A stretch of DNA of 64,000 nucleotides, from contig NZ_SJRX01000001.1 of NCBI RefSeq assembly GCF_004352845.1, positions 372,001 through 436,000 of the forward strand, in the 5' to 3' direction. Below, one piece after another: positions 54,615 to 63,199 of this stretch (position 1 is the first letter of the stretch; the number at the start of each line of letters is the position of its first letter). The position numbers and the translations under genes are program-made. The DNA comes from Luteimonas terricola. GTDB taxonomy: Bacteria; Pseudomonadota; Gammaproteobacteria; Xanthomonadales; Xanthomonadaceae. Below the pieces are notes generated by a model that had not been told where the DNA came from, searched no databases, and saw nothing but the letters and a program-made list of their open reading frames with translations.

Positions 54615-55463
54615 TCAGGGGTCGACCCGAGGGTCCGGCGGCGACAACGGCAAGGCCGGCGTGTTCTCGCTCAGGATGCGCAGGCTTTCCTCTTCGCGGC
54701 GGCGGCGTTCGGCGGCGGCCTCCGGATCCTCGGCTTCGGCGTCGGCACCGGTCTCCGGGACACGCAGCGACGCACCGGGCACCCCATGGAGCGTCGCCGG
54801 GGCCGCCGCCGCCGTGCCCGGCCTGCACTCGGCCTGCAGGGACGCGGCTGCGGGCGCGTCCGCAGCGACTTCCTGCACCCGCACCGCGAGCCCCGACACG
54901 TCACCGTGTGCGGCAAGCCGCCGGCAGGCTTCCGACAGCGTGGCGTGGCCCGCGCTGCGCGAAGACACCAGCAGCAGCAAGGTCATGCGATCGACCCAGC
55001 CGGCGCCGCGGACGCCGGGCATCGCGGCCAGCCCGCGCCGCGCCTCCTCGCGGCGCACGGCGCTGCCGCGATCGGCGAGCAAGGCATCGCGATGCACCTG
55101 GGCGCCGAGGTCGGCAAGGCGTGCCGTGGCCGCTTCGCCATCGCCGGCGCGCGCGTCGCGGCCAATGGCCTCGACCTCGTCGGCCGCCACCGCGGCGGCT
55201 GGACCCACCGCCTCGGCCGCCAGCAACGCCGTCGGTGGTTGCCGCGATGGCGGTGACGATTCCGCTGGCGTCAGCGCCGGCGCGGCGTCCACTTCCGGCC
55301 CGGCCCGCGGACCGATCCAATCGCGCACATGGCGATATCCAAACCAGGGCAGCACCAGCAACAGCACCACCACCACCCAGAAGACGCGGCGCGCATGGCG
55401 CCGGCGGAGATGCGCGGAACGGTCGGGCCAGTGCGGCGCCTTTGGAGGGCGCCGCCGGCTCAC
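54615..55463 (-). CDS. Hypothetical single-pass membrane protein
   Basis: The 282-residue product has an Arg-rich N-terminus, one membrane helix (RVFWVVVVLLLVLPWFGY, residues about 27-45) and a long Ala/Arg/Glu-rich, mostly helical periplasmic part with one Cys (AECRPG). I recognise no domain. The start is GTG at 55463, which overlaps the DUF6164 stop by 4 nt (GTGA), so the two are probably translated together. Longer in-frame readings extend across the DUF6164 gene and are rejected. Confidence 0.65.
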   Translation of the reverse strand: MSRRRPPKAPHWPDRSAHLRRRHARRVFWVVVVLLLVLPWFGYRHVRDWIGPRAGPEVDAAPALTPAESSPPSRQPPTALLAAEAVGPAAAVAADEVEAIGRDARAGDGEAATARLADLGAQVHRDALLADRGSAVRREEARRGLAAMPGVRGAGWVDRMTLLLLVSSRSAGHATLSEACRRLAAHGDVSGLAVRVQEVAADAPAAASLQAECRPGTAAAAPATLHGVPGASLRVPETGADAEAEDPEAAAERRRREEESLRILSENTPALPLSPPDPRVDP

Positions 55464-55834
55464 GTCCCGGCTTTCCACAGCAGCACCACCGGAAGCGCCA
55501 CCAGCGCCAGCAGGAACAGGACGCCAACCGCTACCGCGACCACCTTGGCAGGCTCGCGCCGCAGCACGTCGGCAAAGGTCTCGGCGCTGCCGTCGCGCAG
55601 CGCTTCGGCGTGGGCGGCGCGCGCGCGCGCCTGGCGCGCAGCCTGGTAGTCGTCCATCAGCCGCCGCGCACGCGGGAAGTCGGCGTCTTCGGAGATCCAG
55701 ATGCCGCCGTGGGAAATGCCCCAGCGGCTGGGCCGGGTCTCGTGGAATTCGATGGCGTGCTCGCGCAGGAAGCCGCGAACATCGTCCGCCTCGTCCTCGG
55801 GCACCATCTTCATGTTGAGCAGCAGCTTGGCCAT
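55460..55834 (-). CDS. DUF6164-like small protein
   Basis: The 124-residue protein begins MAKLLLNMKMVPEDEADDV and continues with the conserved-looking HETRPSRWGISHGGIWI. An Arg/Ala-rich helix and a C-terminal membrane segment (VVAVAVGVLFLLALVALPVV) follow. This matches what I recall as the DUF6164 family, function unknown. The ATG at 55834 lies inside the 3' end of the GNAT gene (25-nt overlap). It overlaps the next gene by 4 nt. Confidence 0.75.
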   Translation of the reverse strand: MAKLLLNMKMVPEDEADDVRGFLREHAIEFHETRPSRWGISHGGIWISEDADFPRARRLMDDYQAARQARARAAHAEALRDGSAETFADVLRREPAKVVAVAVGVLFLLALVALPVVLLWKAGT

Positions 55835-56271
55835 GCCGCAAAGGATACCGGGCCACGGGCCAGCCAGTCGTCGCGCCCGAACTCCCACCGGCACGGTTCG
55901 CCGGGCGCCGACCGCATGGCGGTGAATCCGGTGCGCCGCATCAGCGCGGCGGCGGCTTCGTGCCCCGGCGCATGCCGGGTCCACAGCCGGCGCAGGGCCG
56001 TCGCTGCGAACACCGCGTCGGCCAGGGCGGTGATCGCCGCGGTCGCAACGCCCGATCGCTGTGCCGCCGGCGCCAGCAGCACGCCGACCTCGGCGCTGGC
56101 GAAGGCGTCGTCCCCCAGCAGCGCGAGGATGCCGCCGGGTGCATGGGGGCCCTCCCCTCCCGGCAACAACCAATAGCCGCAGCGCGCGGGCCGGCGATCC
56201 AGCAGCCGCAGCACCCGGTCGAAGGCGGCTGCGGCCTCCACGGCATGCATCGGCGCGCCGACCTTGCCCAT
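55810..56271 (-). CDS. GNAT family N-acetyltransferase
   Basis: The conventional start at 56271 gives 153 residues with the GNAT core: ASAEVGVLLAPAAQRSGVATAAITALAD (acetyl-CoA loop QRSGVA), LRRLWTRHAPGHEAAAALMRRTGF. The open frame continues 35 codons upstream to a CTG at 56376, adding TLRLPDPLVGGQALQRLGSG, which looks like the usual first strand and helix of a GNAT. That CTG overlaps the HD-gene TGA (CTGA). So the true start may be the rare CTG at 56376 (188 residues). Substrate unknown. The last 25 nt overlap DUF6164. Confidence 0.7.
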   Translation of the reverse strand: MGKVGAPMHAVEAAAAFDRVLRLLDRRPARCGYWLLPGGEGPHAPGGILALLGDDAFASAEVGVLLAPAAQRSGVATAAITALADAVFAATALRRLWTRHAPGHEAAAALMRRTGFTAMRSAPGEPCRWEFGRDDWLARGPVSFAAWPSCCST

Positions 56272-56372
56272 GGTGTCCGCGCAGCCGTACAGCGCGCAGT
56301 AAAGCGCGCGATCGCCGGACCCCAGGCGCTGCAGGGCCTGGCCGCCAACCAGGGGATCAGGCAGCCGCAGAG

Positions 56373-56993
56373 TCAGCCCTCCACGCCCAGGACGCGACGC
56401 AGGTTCGCGCGCGCGGCCCCATCCAGGCGTTCGTGGAAGAACGCGCTCAGGTAGATGCGTTCGCGGCGCAGCAGCCCGCGCAGGAAGCGGCGCCGGTTCA
56501 GGCGGTACAGCCAGCCCGGCACGGCGCCCCTGTATTCGTCGGCGATGGCGCGGTCATAGGCGTCGAAGGTCGCCACATCGGCCCCCAGGATCGCCATGTC
56601 GCAGTCGAGGAAATGGCGGCGGTCATCGCCATCCGGCCCGTCTCCCAGGTCTCCCGGCAGCAGCGTGCCGTGACGGGCGGTGAGTTCGATGAGCTTGACG
56701 GTGTGCGTTACATCAAGGCCTGCGTCCGGCAGCCAGCGCGCGATGTCCGCGGCCGCCAACGCCGCCGAGCGCGCCTCGTTGTCGCGCCGTCCGGCCTCGT
56801 ACACCGCATCGTGGTACAGCACCGCCAGCCAGGCCTCACGCGGGCGCGACCATCCGGGCCCGGCGGCGACGGCATCGAAGTGCGCGAGCACCGACTCCAC
56901 GTGGCCGAAGTGGTGGTAGGCGCGCGGCGGCCTGGAATACGCCGCGCGCAGCGCGTCGAGCATGCCCGGCGGCAGCGGGATCAGCTCGCGCAT
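56373..56993 (-). CDS. HD-domain predicted metal-dependent hydrolase
   Basis: The 206-residue product is an HD superfamily protein of the COG4339 type: RAYHHFGHVESVLAHF supplies the first His residues, LAVLYHDAVYEAG the His-Asp pair, and HFLDCDMAILGAD the later Asp. Such proteins are predicted phosphohydrolases or nucleotidases of unknown substrate. Its ATG at 56993 lies inside the end of the upstream methyltransferase-like gene (13-nt overlap). Confidence 0.82.
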   Translation of the reverse strand: MRELIPLPPGMLDALRAAYSRPPRAYHHFGHVESVLAHFDAVAAGPGWSRPREAWLAVLYHDAVYEAGRRDNEARSAALAAADIARWLPDAGLDVTHTVKLIELTARHGTLLPGDLGDGPDGDDRRHFLDCDMAILGADVATFDAYDRAIADEYRGAVPGWLYRLNRRRFLRGLLRRERIYLSAFFHERLDGAARANLRRVLGVEG

Positions 56994-57832
56994 GCCGCCG
57001 TCCGCTGCCTGCGCAGTGCAAGCGCCACGCGCCCGAACACGGGCGACAGTGCCCGTCGCGCATCCCCTCCCGACAGTGCGGCCAACGCCGCCTGCACGCC
57101 CTCTTCGTCGTCATCGGGCGCCTCGCCGGTCCAGGCGAAGGCGATGCGGTTGCTCATTTTTGCTTCTCCCACCAGCAGCACATGCCCGGCGCCAAAGGCC
57201 TGGCGCAGACGCTCGACATAAACTGCGGGATCGTCGCCGTGCAGGTTGCTCGCCATCACGCCGCCGGGCAGGAGCGCATCGCGGCAGGCCTGGAGGAAGG
57301 CCGGGGTCGACAGTGCCTCGGGGATTCCGTGCGCGTCATAGCCATCGACGAGCAACAGGTCGTAGCGCGCAGGGCGGGCGGCGATGAAGCGCGCGCCGTC
57401 GTCGAGCGTCACCTCCAGCCGCGAATCGTCGTCAGGAATGCCGAACGCGCGGCGCAGGGCCAGCACCCCCGGGTGGTTCTCCACCACCTGCAGGCACGCC
57501 TGCGGCAGGTGGCGATGCAGGAACTTCACCTGCGACCCGCCACCCAGGCCGACGATGCCGATCCGCCCTGGCCGCGGCCGCCACAGCAGCGCCGCCAGCA
57601 TGGTGCGGGTGTAGTCGATCAGCAGGTGGTCGGGGGCATCGCTGCGCATCCGGCTCTGGGTCTGGCCGCGGATGAAGTGCAGCGATACATAGCCGTTGTA
57701 CTGGCGCACGCGTGCCGGGCGCAGGCGCAGCCCGGTGGGGTCGAGCGGCCCCGCCCCGCGCAGCCGCGCCACGGCCTCCGTCAGCCGGTGCCACCAGGAA
57801 TTTCCAACTGCCACGCCCACCTCCGTCGCCAT
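56981..57832 (-). CDS. Spermidine synthase-like methyltransferase-fold protein
   Basis: The 283-residue product has the spermidine-synthase-type Rossmann fold: IGIVGLGGGSQVKFL, QVVENHPGVLALRRAFG, DDGARFIAARPARYDLLLVDGYDAHGIP (cited by its core RYDLLLVDGYD), LSTPAFLQACRDALLPGG. The Asp pair expected for polyamine binding is only partly evident, so an authentic polyamine product is uncertain. The start is ATG at 57832; GTG at 57808 is possible. It overlaps the HD gene by 13 nt. Confidence 0.75.
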   Translation of the reverse strand: MATEVGVAVGNSWWHRLTEAVARLRGAGPLDPTGLRLRPARVRQYNGYVSLHFIRGQTQSRMRSDAPDHLLIDYTRTMLAALLWRPRPGRIGIVGLGGGSQVKFLHRHLPQACLQVVENHPGVLALRRAFGIPDDDSRLEVTLDDGARFIAARPARYDLLLVDGYDAHGIPEALSTPAFLQACRDALLPGGVMASNLHGDDPAVYVERLRQAFGAGHVLLVGEAKMSNRIAFAWTGEAPDDDEEGVQAALAALSGGDARRALSPVFGRVALALRRQRTAACAS

Positions 57833-57865
57833 CGCCGCGAGCCTAGCGCAGCGGGCTTGCCGGCG

Positions 57866-58132
57866 TCAGCGCAGCTGGCTGTCCTTGCTGCCACGCCGGT
57901 TGTAGCTGCCGGGGCCGGACTCATCCTCGTCGGACGCAGCCTGGCAGGCGATGCACAGGCGCACCCCGGGCACGGCTTCGCGGCGCGCCTGGGGAATGGT
58001 CTCCCCGCACTCTTCGCAGTCCTCGCGCCCGGGCCCGGAGCCCAGGCGGCTGCGCGCCCGCTGGATCGCATCCTTCACGGTCGCGTCGATCTGTTCCTGC
58101 ACAGCGCCGTCTCCGGCCCAACCGGTGGCCAT
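57866..58132 (-). CDS. DksA/TraR-type C4 zinc finger protein (YbiI-like)
   Basis: The 88-residue product equals E. coli YbiI in length and closely in sequence: MATGWAGDGAVQEQID, then CEECGETIPQARREAVPGVRLC with CxxC...CxxC (CIAC), and the terminal YNRRGSKDSQLR. YbiI belongs to the DksA/TraR family but is short and lacks the long coiled coil and catalytic-tip Asp pair of DksA, so a DksA-like role at RNA polymerase is not shown. The ATG at 58132 fits; longer readings run into the divergent promoter region. Confidence 0.88.
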   Translation of the reverse strand: MATGWAGDGAVQEQIDATVKDAIQRARSRLGSGPGREDCEECGETIPQARREAVPGVRLCIACQAASDEDESGPGSYNRRGSKDSQLR

Positions 58133-58212
58133 GCCGCATCTCCACGGGGATTGACTACAACCGGTTATCGGGGCGCAGCCGTCGCGGGACAAGACCAGGC
58201 TCCCTGGAGTCG

Positions 58213-58228
58213 TGGCACGCGTTTTGCT
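58213..58228 (+). promoter_or_regulatory. Sigma54 (-24/-12) promoter
   Basis: TGGCACG (58213-58219), four bases, then TTGCT (58224-58228) is a perfect match to the RpoN consensus, with the GG and GC dinucleotides 10 bp apart. Transcription would start near 58239, only about 3 nt before the ATG at 58242. It implies control of the downstream GGDEF sensor by an RpoN-dependent activator (inference). Confidence 0.72.
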
Positions 58229-58241
58229 TGCATTGATGTTC

Positions 58242-61200
58242 ATGACATGCCCACGGACCACTGTCGCCACCCGCAACCGCCGCGTTGCGGGGGTCGCGCT
58301 GGCGCTTCTGGCCTGCTTCGGCCCGCGCGCAGGCGCCGCGGACCTGCTGCGTCTGGAGTCCTACGGTCCAGACCAGGGGCTGCCGCAGTCGACGGTGATG
58401 GCGCTGGCCAACGACGACCAGGGGTTCCTGTGGGTGTCCACCCAGGACGGGATCGCCCGTTTCGACGGCCACCGCTTCCAGGTCTGGCGCGGCGAAGGCG
58501 AGGCGCAGCACCGGTCCTCAGCCGCCCATGGGCTGGTCAGCGGCAGCATCGACGCGCTTGCCTTCGACACCGCCCACCGTCGCCTGTGGCTCGGCAGCAA
58601 CGATTCCGGCGTCGAAGTGCTGCACCTGCCCGACTGGTCGCGGATCCGCATCGACCGGGAGTCCGGCCTGTCCCACCACCAGATCACGCGGATCGCGCTC
58701 GATGATGCGGGCGGGGCCTGGATCGGCACCGGGCACGGCCTGGACCACGCCGCGCCGGACGGGACGGTGACGCGCCTGGGCGGCGACGCGGGCATCGTCG
58801 GCATCGCGCGGCTGTCGGGCACCGGCGTGGCGGTGGCGCTGGGTCGCGATTGCCGCGTATGGCGGGCCACCCGCGCCGCCATGGACCTGCTGGCGACGCT
58901 GCCCGGAACGTCCGGCGACTGCATCGCGCTGCAGGCCGGCCCCGAAGGCGCCTGGCTCGCAAGCGAGCACGCCGGCGTATTCCTGCTGGATGCCCACGAC
59001 GGTCGCATACTCCGTGCGCTGCCGCCCGCCGGACTGCTGCGCAACGCCCATCCAGTCGCCCAGCCGGTCACCACCCTGCTCCGTCGCCGCGACGGCAGCC
59101 TGCTGGTAGGCATGCGTGACGGCAGCGTCGCGCGCATCGCGGGTCCCGCGGCCACGCCGGCGCCGCTGCGACTCGACCGGCAGCTGGACAGCGCGGTGAC
59201 CGTGCTGCATGAAGACCCGGAGGGCGCGCTGTGGATCGGCAGCTACACCTCGGGCCTGCACTATGCGCGCCCGCTGTCGACGCTGGTCCGCGCCGGCAGC
59301 GCCGAAGCCGGCGCCACCGGAGGATGGCCTCGCGGCAGCATGCGCGCGATCTGGCGCGACGGCGGACACACCCTGCTCGGCACCGACGCCGGCCTGCTGG
59401 AGCGCCGGGGCGGCACCCGGGACTGGCGCGAGATCCCCGGCTTCAGCGGCCAGTCCGTGCGCGCCATCGCCCGCGCCAGGGATGGCGGCTGGTGGATCGG
59501 CAGCCATGACGGGCTCTGGCATTGGCCCGGCCACGGTTCGCCGCGCGCCGTGCCCGGCCTGCCCGACCGCCGCATCGATGTCTTGCTGATCGAGGGCGAT
59601 GACGGCTGGATCGGCACCCGCGGCGGCCTGGCCCGGATGCGCGACGGCCGCATCGTCGACGACCCGACGCTCGCACCGCTGCTCACCAGCCATGTGACCG
59701 CGCTGGTGCGCGCCGGCAAGCACCTCTGGATCGCGACCAATGCCGACGGCCTCTGGCGACTGGACCCGGATGCCCCGGCGGCGCCGGTATCGCCCGACGC
59801 GCTGCACCGCTCCCTGTGGTCGCTCGCCCTGGACGACCAGGCCGCTCTCTGGGCCGGCAGCTATTCGCGCGGCGTCTACCGCATCGACCCCGCCACCTCC
59901 GACGTTCGCAACTACAGCGAGCAGGACGGGCTGGGCAGCAACGTCGTCTATGCGCTGATGCCCGACAACCTCGGCCGCCTCTGGGTCAGCACCAACAACG
60001 GCATCTCCGTCATCGATCCCGGCAGCGACAACGTCCAGGTACTGGGCCCCCGCGACGGCCTCGTCAACCGCGAATACAACAGCAGTTCCGCCCACCGCAG
60101 CGCCGACGGACTGCTGTACTTCGGCGGCACCCGCGGCATCGATGTGCTCGACCCCTCCGGCCTGCCGCGCCGCAGCCCGCCCGCGCGCCCGGTGCTGACC
60201 ACCCTGCGCACCGCATCGCTGGACGCCAACGGCAGCGGCCCGCGCGAGACCGATATCGTCTATGCCGACCAGGTGCAGCTCGCCCACGGCGAGCGCATGG
60301 TCACCGTGCAGATGGCCGCGATCGACTTCGGCGCGCCCGACGCCGCAAAGCTCCGCTACCGCGTACTTGGCCTGCACGGTGACTGGATCTACCCGCATGC
60401 CCCGCGGGCCGAGTTCTCGGTAACCGACTTGCCGCCAGGGCGCTACGTACTGGAAGCCGAGGCTGCGGGTCGCGACGGCCACTTCGGCCCGCCGCGGCGC
60501 TTGCGGATCGACATGGCGCCCCCCTGGTGGCGCCACCCGGCAGCCTATTCCGCCTACGTGCTGGCCCTGCTGTTGCTGCTGGCGCTGATCGCGCTTCGCG
60601 TCGACGCCGCCATGCGGCGCGAACGCAGGCAGGTGGAGCTGCTGGAGCGCACCGTCACCGAGCGCACCGCGCAGTTGCAGCTCGCCAACCAGCGCCTGAG
60701 CCGCACCAACGCCGAACTCAGCATCGCGACCCGCCGCGACCCGCTGACCCGCATCTCCAACCGCCGCGACCTGCAGGACTGGCTCGGACGCGAAGCCGCC
60801 TCGCTGCGCCGACGCACCGAGGCCGCCGACGGCAGCGGCAGCCGGCTGGTGTTCCTGATGATCGACATCGACGACTTCAAGCGCGTCAACGATGCCCATG
60901 GCCACCAGGCCGGCGACGAGGTGCTGGTGCACTTCGCCGACCGCTTGCGCCTGCTCAGCCGCGACGACGACCTGCTGGTGCGCTGGGGCGGCGAGGAGTT
61001 CCTGCTGATCTCGCGCTTCACCCGCCTGGAGGACGCCGCGGTGCTCGCCGAGCGCATCCGGGAGGCGATCGCCATCCAGCCGATCCGCCTCGGGCGTGGA
61101 CTCGCGCTCGACCTCACCTGCTCGATCGGATTCGCACCGTGGCCGTTCGCGCTCGAATGGCCCGAGCTCGGCGACTGGAGCGCCTGCGTGGGCCTGGCCG

Positions 61201-61379
61201 ACCGCTGCCTGTATGCCGTCAAGCGCAGCCGCAAGAACGGCTGGATGGGCGTGGTCCCCGGCGATGCCGTCGAGCCCGATGCCATCCGCGCGCTGCTGGC
61301 CGGCACGCATCCCAGCGAGGTGGGCACCCGCACCGCGCGCGTGCTGCAGTCGGACGATCACGGGACCGGATTTGTCTGA
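58242..61379 (+). CDS. Reg_prop/Y_Y_Y sensor diguanylate cyclase (GGDEF)
   Basis: The 1045-residue protein has a signal peptide (VAGVALALLACFGPRAGAA) and a periplasmic double beta-propeller of Reg_prop repeats (GFLWVSTQDGIARFDG, LWIGSYTSGLHYA, LWVSTNNGISVID). A Y_Y_Y-like domain (YRVLGLHGDWIYP), one membrane helix (YVLALLLLLALIALRV) and a coiled coil follow. The GGDEF domain has DPLTRISNR, IDIDDFKRVND and GGEEF at 916-920. An inhibitory RxxD site (RDDD, 907-910) is intact. It is predicted to make c-di-GMP on sensing a periplasmic ligand. Starts at 58212 (GTG) and 58236 (ATG) would overlap the sigma54 promoter, hence ATG 58242. Unlike Bacteroides hybrids there is no histidine kinase. Confidence 0.9.
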   Translation: MTCPRTTVATRNRRVAGVALALLACFGPRAGAADLLRLESYGPDQGLPQSTVMALANDDQGFLWVSTQDGIARFDGHRFQVWRGEGEAQHRSSAAHGLVSGSIDALAFDTAHRRLWLGSNDSGVEVLHLPDWSRIRIDRESGLSHHQITRIALDDAGGAWIGTGHGLDHAAPDGTVTRLGGDAGIVGIARLSGTGVAVALGRDCRVWRATRAAMDLLATLPGTSGDCIALQAGPEGAWLASEHAGVFLLDAHDGRILRALPPAGLLRNAHPVAQPVTTLLRRRDGSLLVGMRDGSVARIAGPAATPAPLRLDRQLDSAVTVLHEDPEGALWIGSYTSGLHYARPLSTLVRAGSAEAGATGGWPRGSMRAIWRDGGHTLLGTDAGLLERRGGTRDWREIPGFSGQSVRAIARARDGGWWIGSHDGLWHWPGHGSPRAVPGLPDRRIDVLLIEGDDGWIGTRGGLARMRDGRIVDDPTLAPLLTSHVTALVRAGKHLWIATNADGLWRLDPDAPAAPVSPDALHRSLWSLALDDQAALWAGSYSRGVYRIDPATSDVRNYSEQDGLGSNVVYALMPDNLGRLWVSTNNGISVIDPGSDNVQVLGPRDGLVNREYNSSSAHRSADGLLYFGGTRGIDVLDPSGLPRRSPPARPVLTTLRTASLDANGSGPRETDIVYADQVQLAHGERMVTVQMAAIDFGAPDAAKLRYRVLGLHGDWIYPHAPRAEFSVTDLPPGRYVLEAEAAGRDGHFGPPRRLRIDMAPPWWRHPAAYSAYVLALLLLLALIALRVDAAMRRERRQVELLERTVTERTAQLQLANQRLSRTNAELSIATRRDPLTRISNRRDLQDWLGREAASLRRRTEAADGSGSRLVFLMIDIDDFKRVNDAHGHQAGDEVLVHFADRLRLLSRDDDLLVRWGGEEFLLISRFTRLEDAAVLAERIREAIAIQPIRLGRGLALDLTCSIGFAPWPFALEWPELGDWSACVGLADRCLYAVKRSRKNGWMGVVPGDAVEPDAIRALLAGTHPSEVGTRTARVLQSDDHGTGFV

Positions 61380-61416
61380 ACAGCCGGCTGGGCCGGCTTC
61401 ACGACCTCGTGCGACC

Positions 61417-62679
61417 ATGCCCGCCATGCGAATGAAGATCCTGGCATCCGTCGCCATCCTGCTGCTGCCGCTCGCCCTGGCAGGCGCTGCGCCGGCACAG
61501 GCGCAGGGTGTTCCCCAGACGCCCGTCGAGGACAGAAATGAGCTCGGTCCCGAGGACCGCGAGCACGCCACGCAGGTGGCGGACCAGCAGCCGGGCATCG
61601 CCCGGGTCGAGAACCGGGTCGCCCTGAGCACCCGGCTGTCGGACCGCCTCGCCACGGCGACCACGCTGGCCGCAGACAAGGTCATGCGGCTGGTGGCCGC
61701 CCTGCCCTTGCTGCTGGTCGCCATCGTGGTGGTGATACTGGCCCGATGGCTCGGAAAATGGGCGGGCCGACGCGTGGGGAGGCGCATCGAGCAACGCAAC
61801 TGGCAGTCCGAGAACCCCTATTTCGCCAGCCTGGTGCAGCAACTGGTGCAGTGGCTGGTGCTGCTGGGCGGCGTGCTGGTGGCGCTCGAACTGCTGGGCG
61901 CAACGGCCCTGGTGGGCGCGGTCATGGGATCGGCGGGCGTGATCGGACTCGCGCTGGGCTTCGCCTTCAAGGACATCGCCGAGAACTACGTCGCCGGCGT
62001 GCTGCTGAGCATCCGCCGCCCGTTCGCGCCCGGCGAGTTGCTGCGCATCGACGGCGCGCACGAAGGCCGCGTCGCGGCGCTTACCGCACGCGCCACCGTG
62101 CTGGTCACCGCCGATGGCAACCGCCTCACCCTGCCCAACGCGCTGGTGTTCAAGTCGGTGGTGCTCAATTTCTCGAGCAACCGCAAGCGGCGGCTGGACT
62201 TCGCGATCCCGGTCGACGTCTCCGAATCGATCCGCTGCGTGCAGGAACTGGCGCTGGAGGCGATCCGCCGCACCGAGGGCGTCATCGAGGACCCCGGCCC
62301 CTCCTGGACCGTCGAGGCCTACGACGCCAGCGCCATCACCCTGCGCTTCTTCGCCTGGGTGGACCAGGATGCAAGCGACCTCGGCAAGGTGCGTTCCGAG
62401 GCTATCCACGCCGCGCGCACACATCTGGCCGAGGCCGGCATCGCCACGCCGCGCAACATCCAGTACACCGCGATGCTGGCAGACGAGGCGCGCGCGCCCT
62501 CATCGCAGCCACCGCACACGGCGGACGATGCGGCGGGCGACACCTCGGTCAACAACGAACTCGACGCCCACCTGGCCGCCGAACAGCGTGCACACGCGGA
62601 TGAGGACCTGCTGCCGGCCGAGCCGGCCGGGACGCCCGCTTCACCCCCCCAGGGTTTTCGGACTTTTCCTACCCCCTAA
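61417..62679 (+). CDS. Mechanosensitive ion channel, MscS family
   Basis: MscS-type channels open on membrane stretch and release solutes on osmotic downshock. The 420-residue product has a signal sequence and a periplasmic leader of about 85 residues. Three membrane helices follow, the third being the Gly/Ala-rich pore helix VGAVMGSAGVIGLALGFAFK. The MscS beta domain shows GELLRIDGAHEGRV and RLTLPNALVFKSVVLNFS. A C-terminal disordered Ala/Asp/Glu tail ends the protein. ATGs at 61417, 61426 and 61432 are all in frame, and I see no Shine-Dalgarno that decides. It follows the GGDEF gene by 37 nt. Confidence 0.9.
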   Translation: MPAMRMKILASVAILLLPLALAGAAPAQAQGVPQTPVEDRNELGPEDREHATQVADQQPGIARVENRVALSTRLSDRLATATTLAADKVMRLVAALPLLLVAIVVVILARWLGKWAGRRVGRRIEQRNWQSENPYFASLVQQLVQWLVLLGGVLVALELLGATALVGAVMGSAGVIGLALGFAFKDIAENYVAGVLLSIRRPFAPGELLRIDGAHEGRVAALTARATVLVTADGNRLTLPNALVFKSVVLNFSSNRKRRLDFAIPVDVSESIRCVQELALEAIRRTEGVIEDPGPSWTVEAYDASAITLRFFAWVDQDASDLGKVRSEAIHAARTHLAEAGIATPRNIQYTAMLADEARAPSSQPPHTADDAAGDTSVNNELDAHLAAEQRAHADEDLLPAEPAGTPASPPQGFRTFPTP

Positions 62680-62844
62680 TCGCCAGGACGCCGACATGCG
62701 GCCGGGTCGCGCAGGCGCATCCTGTCGATGCCCCGGCAGCACGGCCCTGCACCGGTCACGGATGCCGCTCAGCAACGGAACTGGCCGCGACCTTGAGCAA
62801 GTCGTGAAGCTGGGCCGGGGCGCCCCTAGCATCAGGTCACGCCA

Positions 62845-63069
62845 ATGGTCGAGATCAAAGAGGTTGCGGCGGGATTCCAGGTCTCCGGCGCGCACTACGA
62901 CGAGGTCTTCCACAGCCGTTTCAAGGCCACCATGGCCGCGCACGCCGTCGCGCTTGGCGACGCCACCACGGCGGGCCGCCCGGTGGCCATCACCATGCCG
63001 CTGGACTGGGGCGAGACGGTACTGGTCGAGCCGGGTCCCGGCACCAGCCGCGCCGCAAACAGGGCCTGA
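62845..63069 (+). CDS. Small hypothetical protein (74 residues)
   Basis: A frame from ATG 62845 to TGA 63069 encodes a soluble protein beginning MVEIKEVAAGFQVSGAHYDEV, with ATMAAHAVALGDATTAG and a C-terminal TMPLDWGETVLVEPGPG. GC3 bias is strong, suggesting coding. I recognise no family. No clear Shine-Dalgarno or promoter is seen. It precedes the DUF1521 gene by 130 nt on the same strand. The gap 62680-62844 holds nothing else I can call. Confidence 0.5.
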   Translation: MVEIKEVAAGFQVSGAHYDEVFHSRFKATMAAHAVALGDATTAGRPVAITMPLDWGETVLVEPGPGTSRAANRA

Positions 63070-63199
63070 GCCCCGCGCCCTGGCGCCTGTCCGCGGAGCC
63101 GAAACCAAGGGTTGACCCGAGCAAGGGATCGCCCCGGCTGTCCTGCGGCCCGCATCCGGCGTCCAATGCCACCGCATACCACGGGAGAGGACGCGGGCC

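Noticed and set aside
58518..61799. A 1093-codon open frame on the minus strand
   Set aside because: It is the antisense of the Reg_prop/GGDEF and MscS genes, with no recognisable domain and a composition typical of shadow frames.
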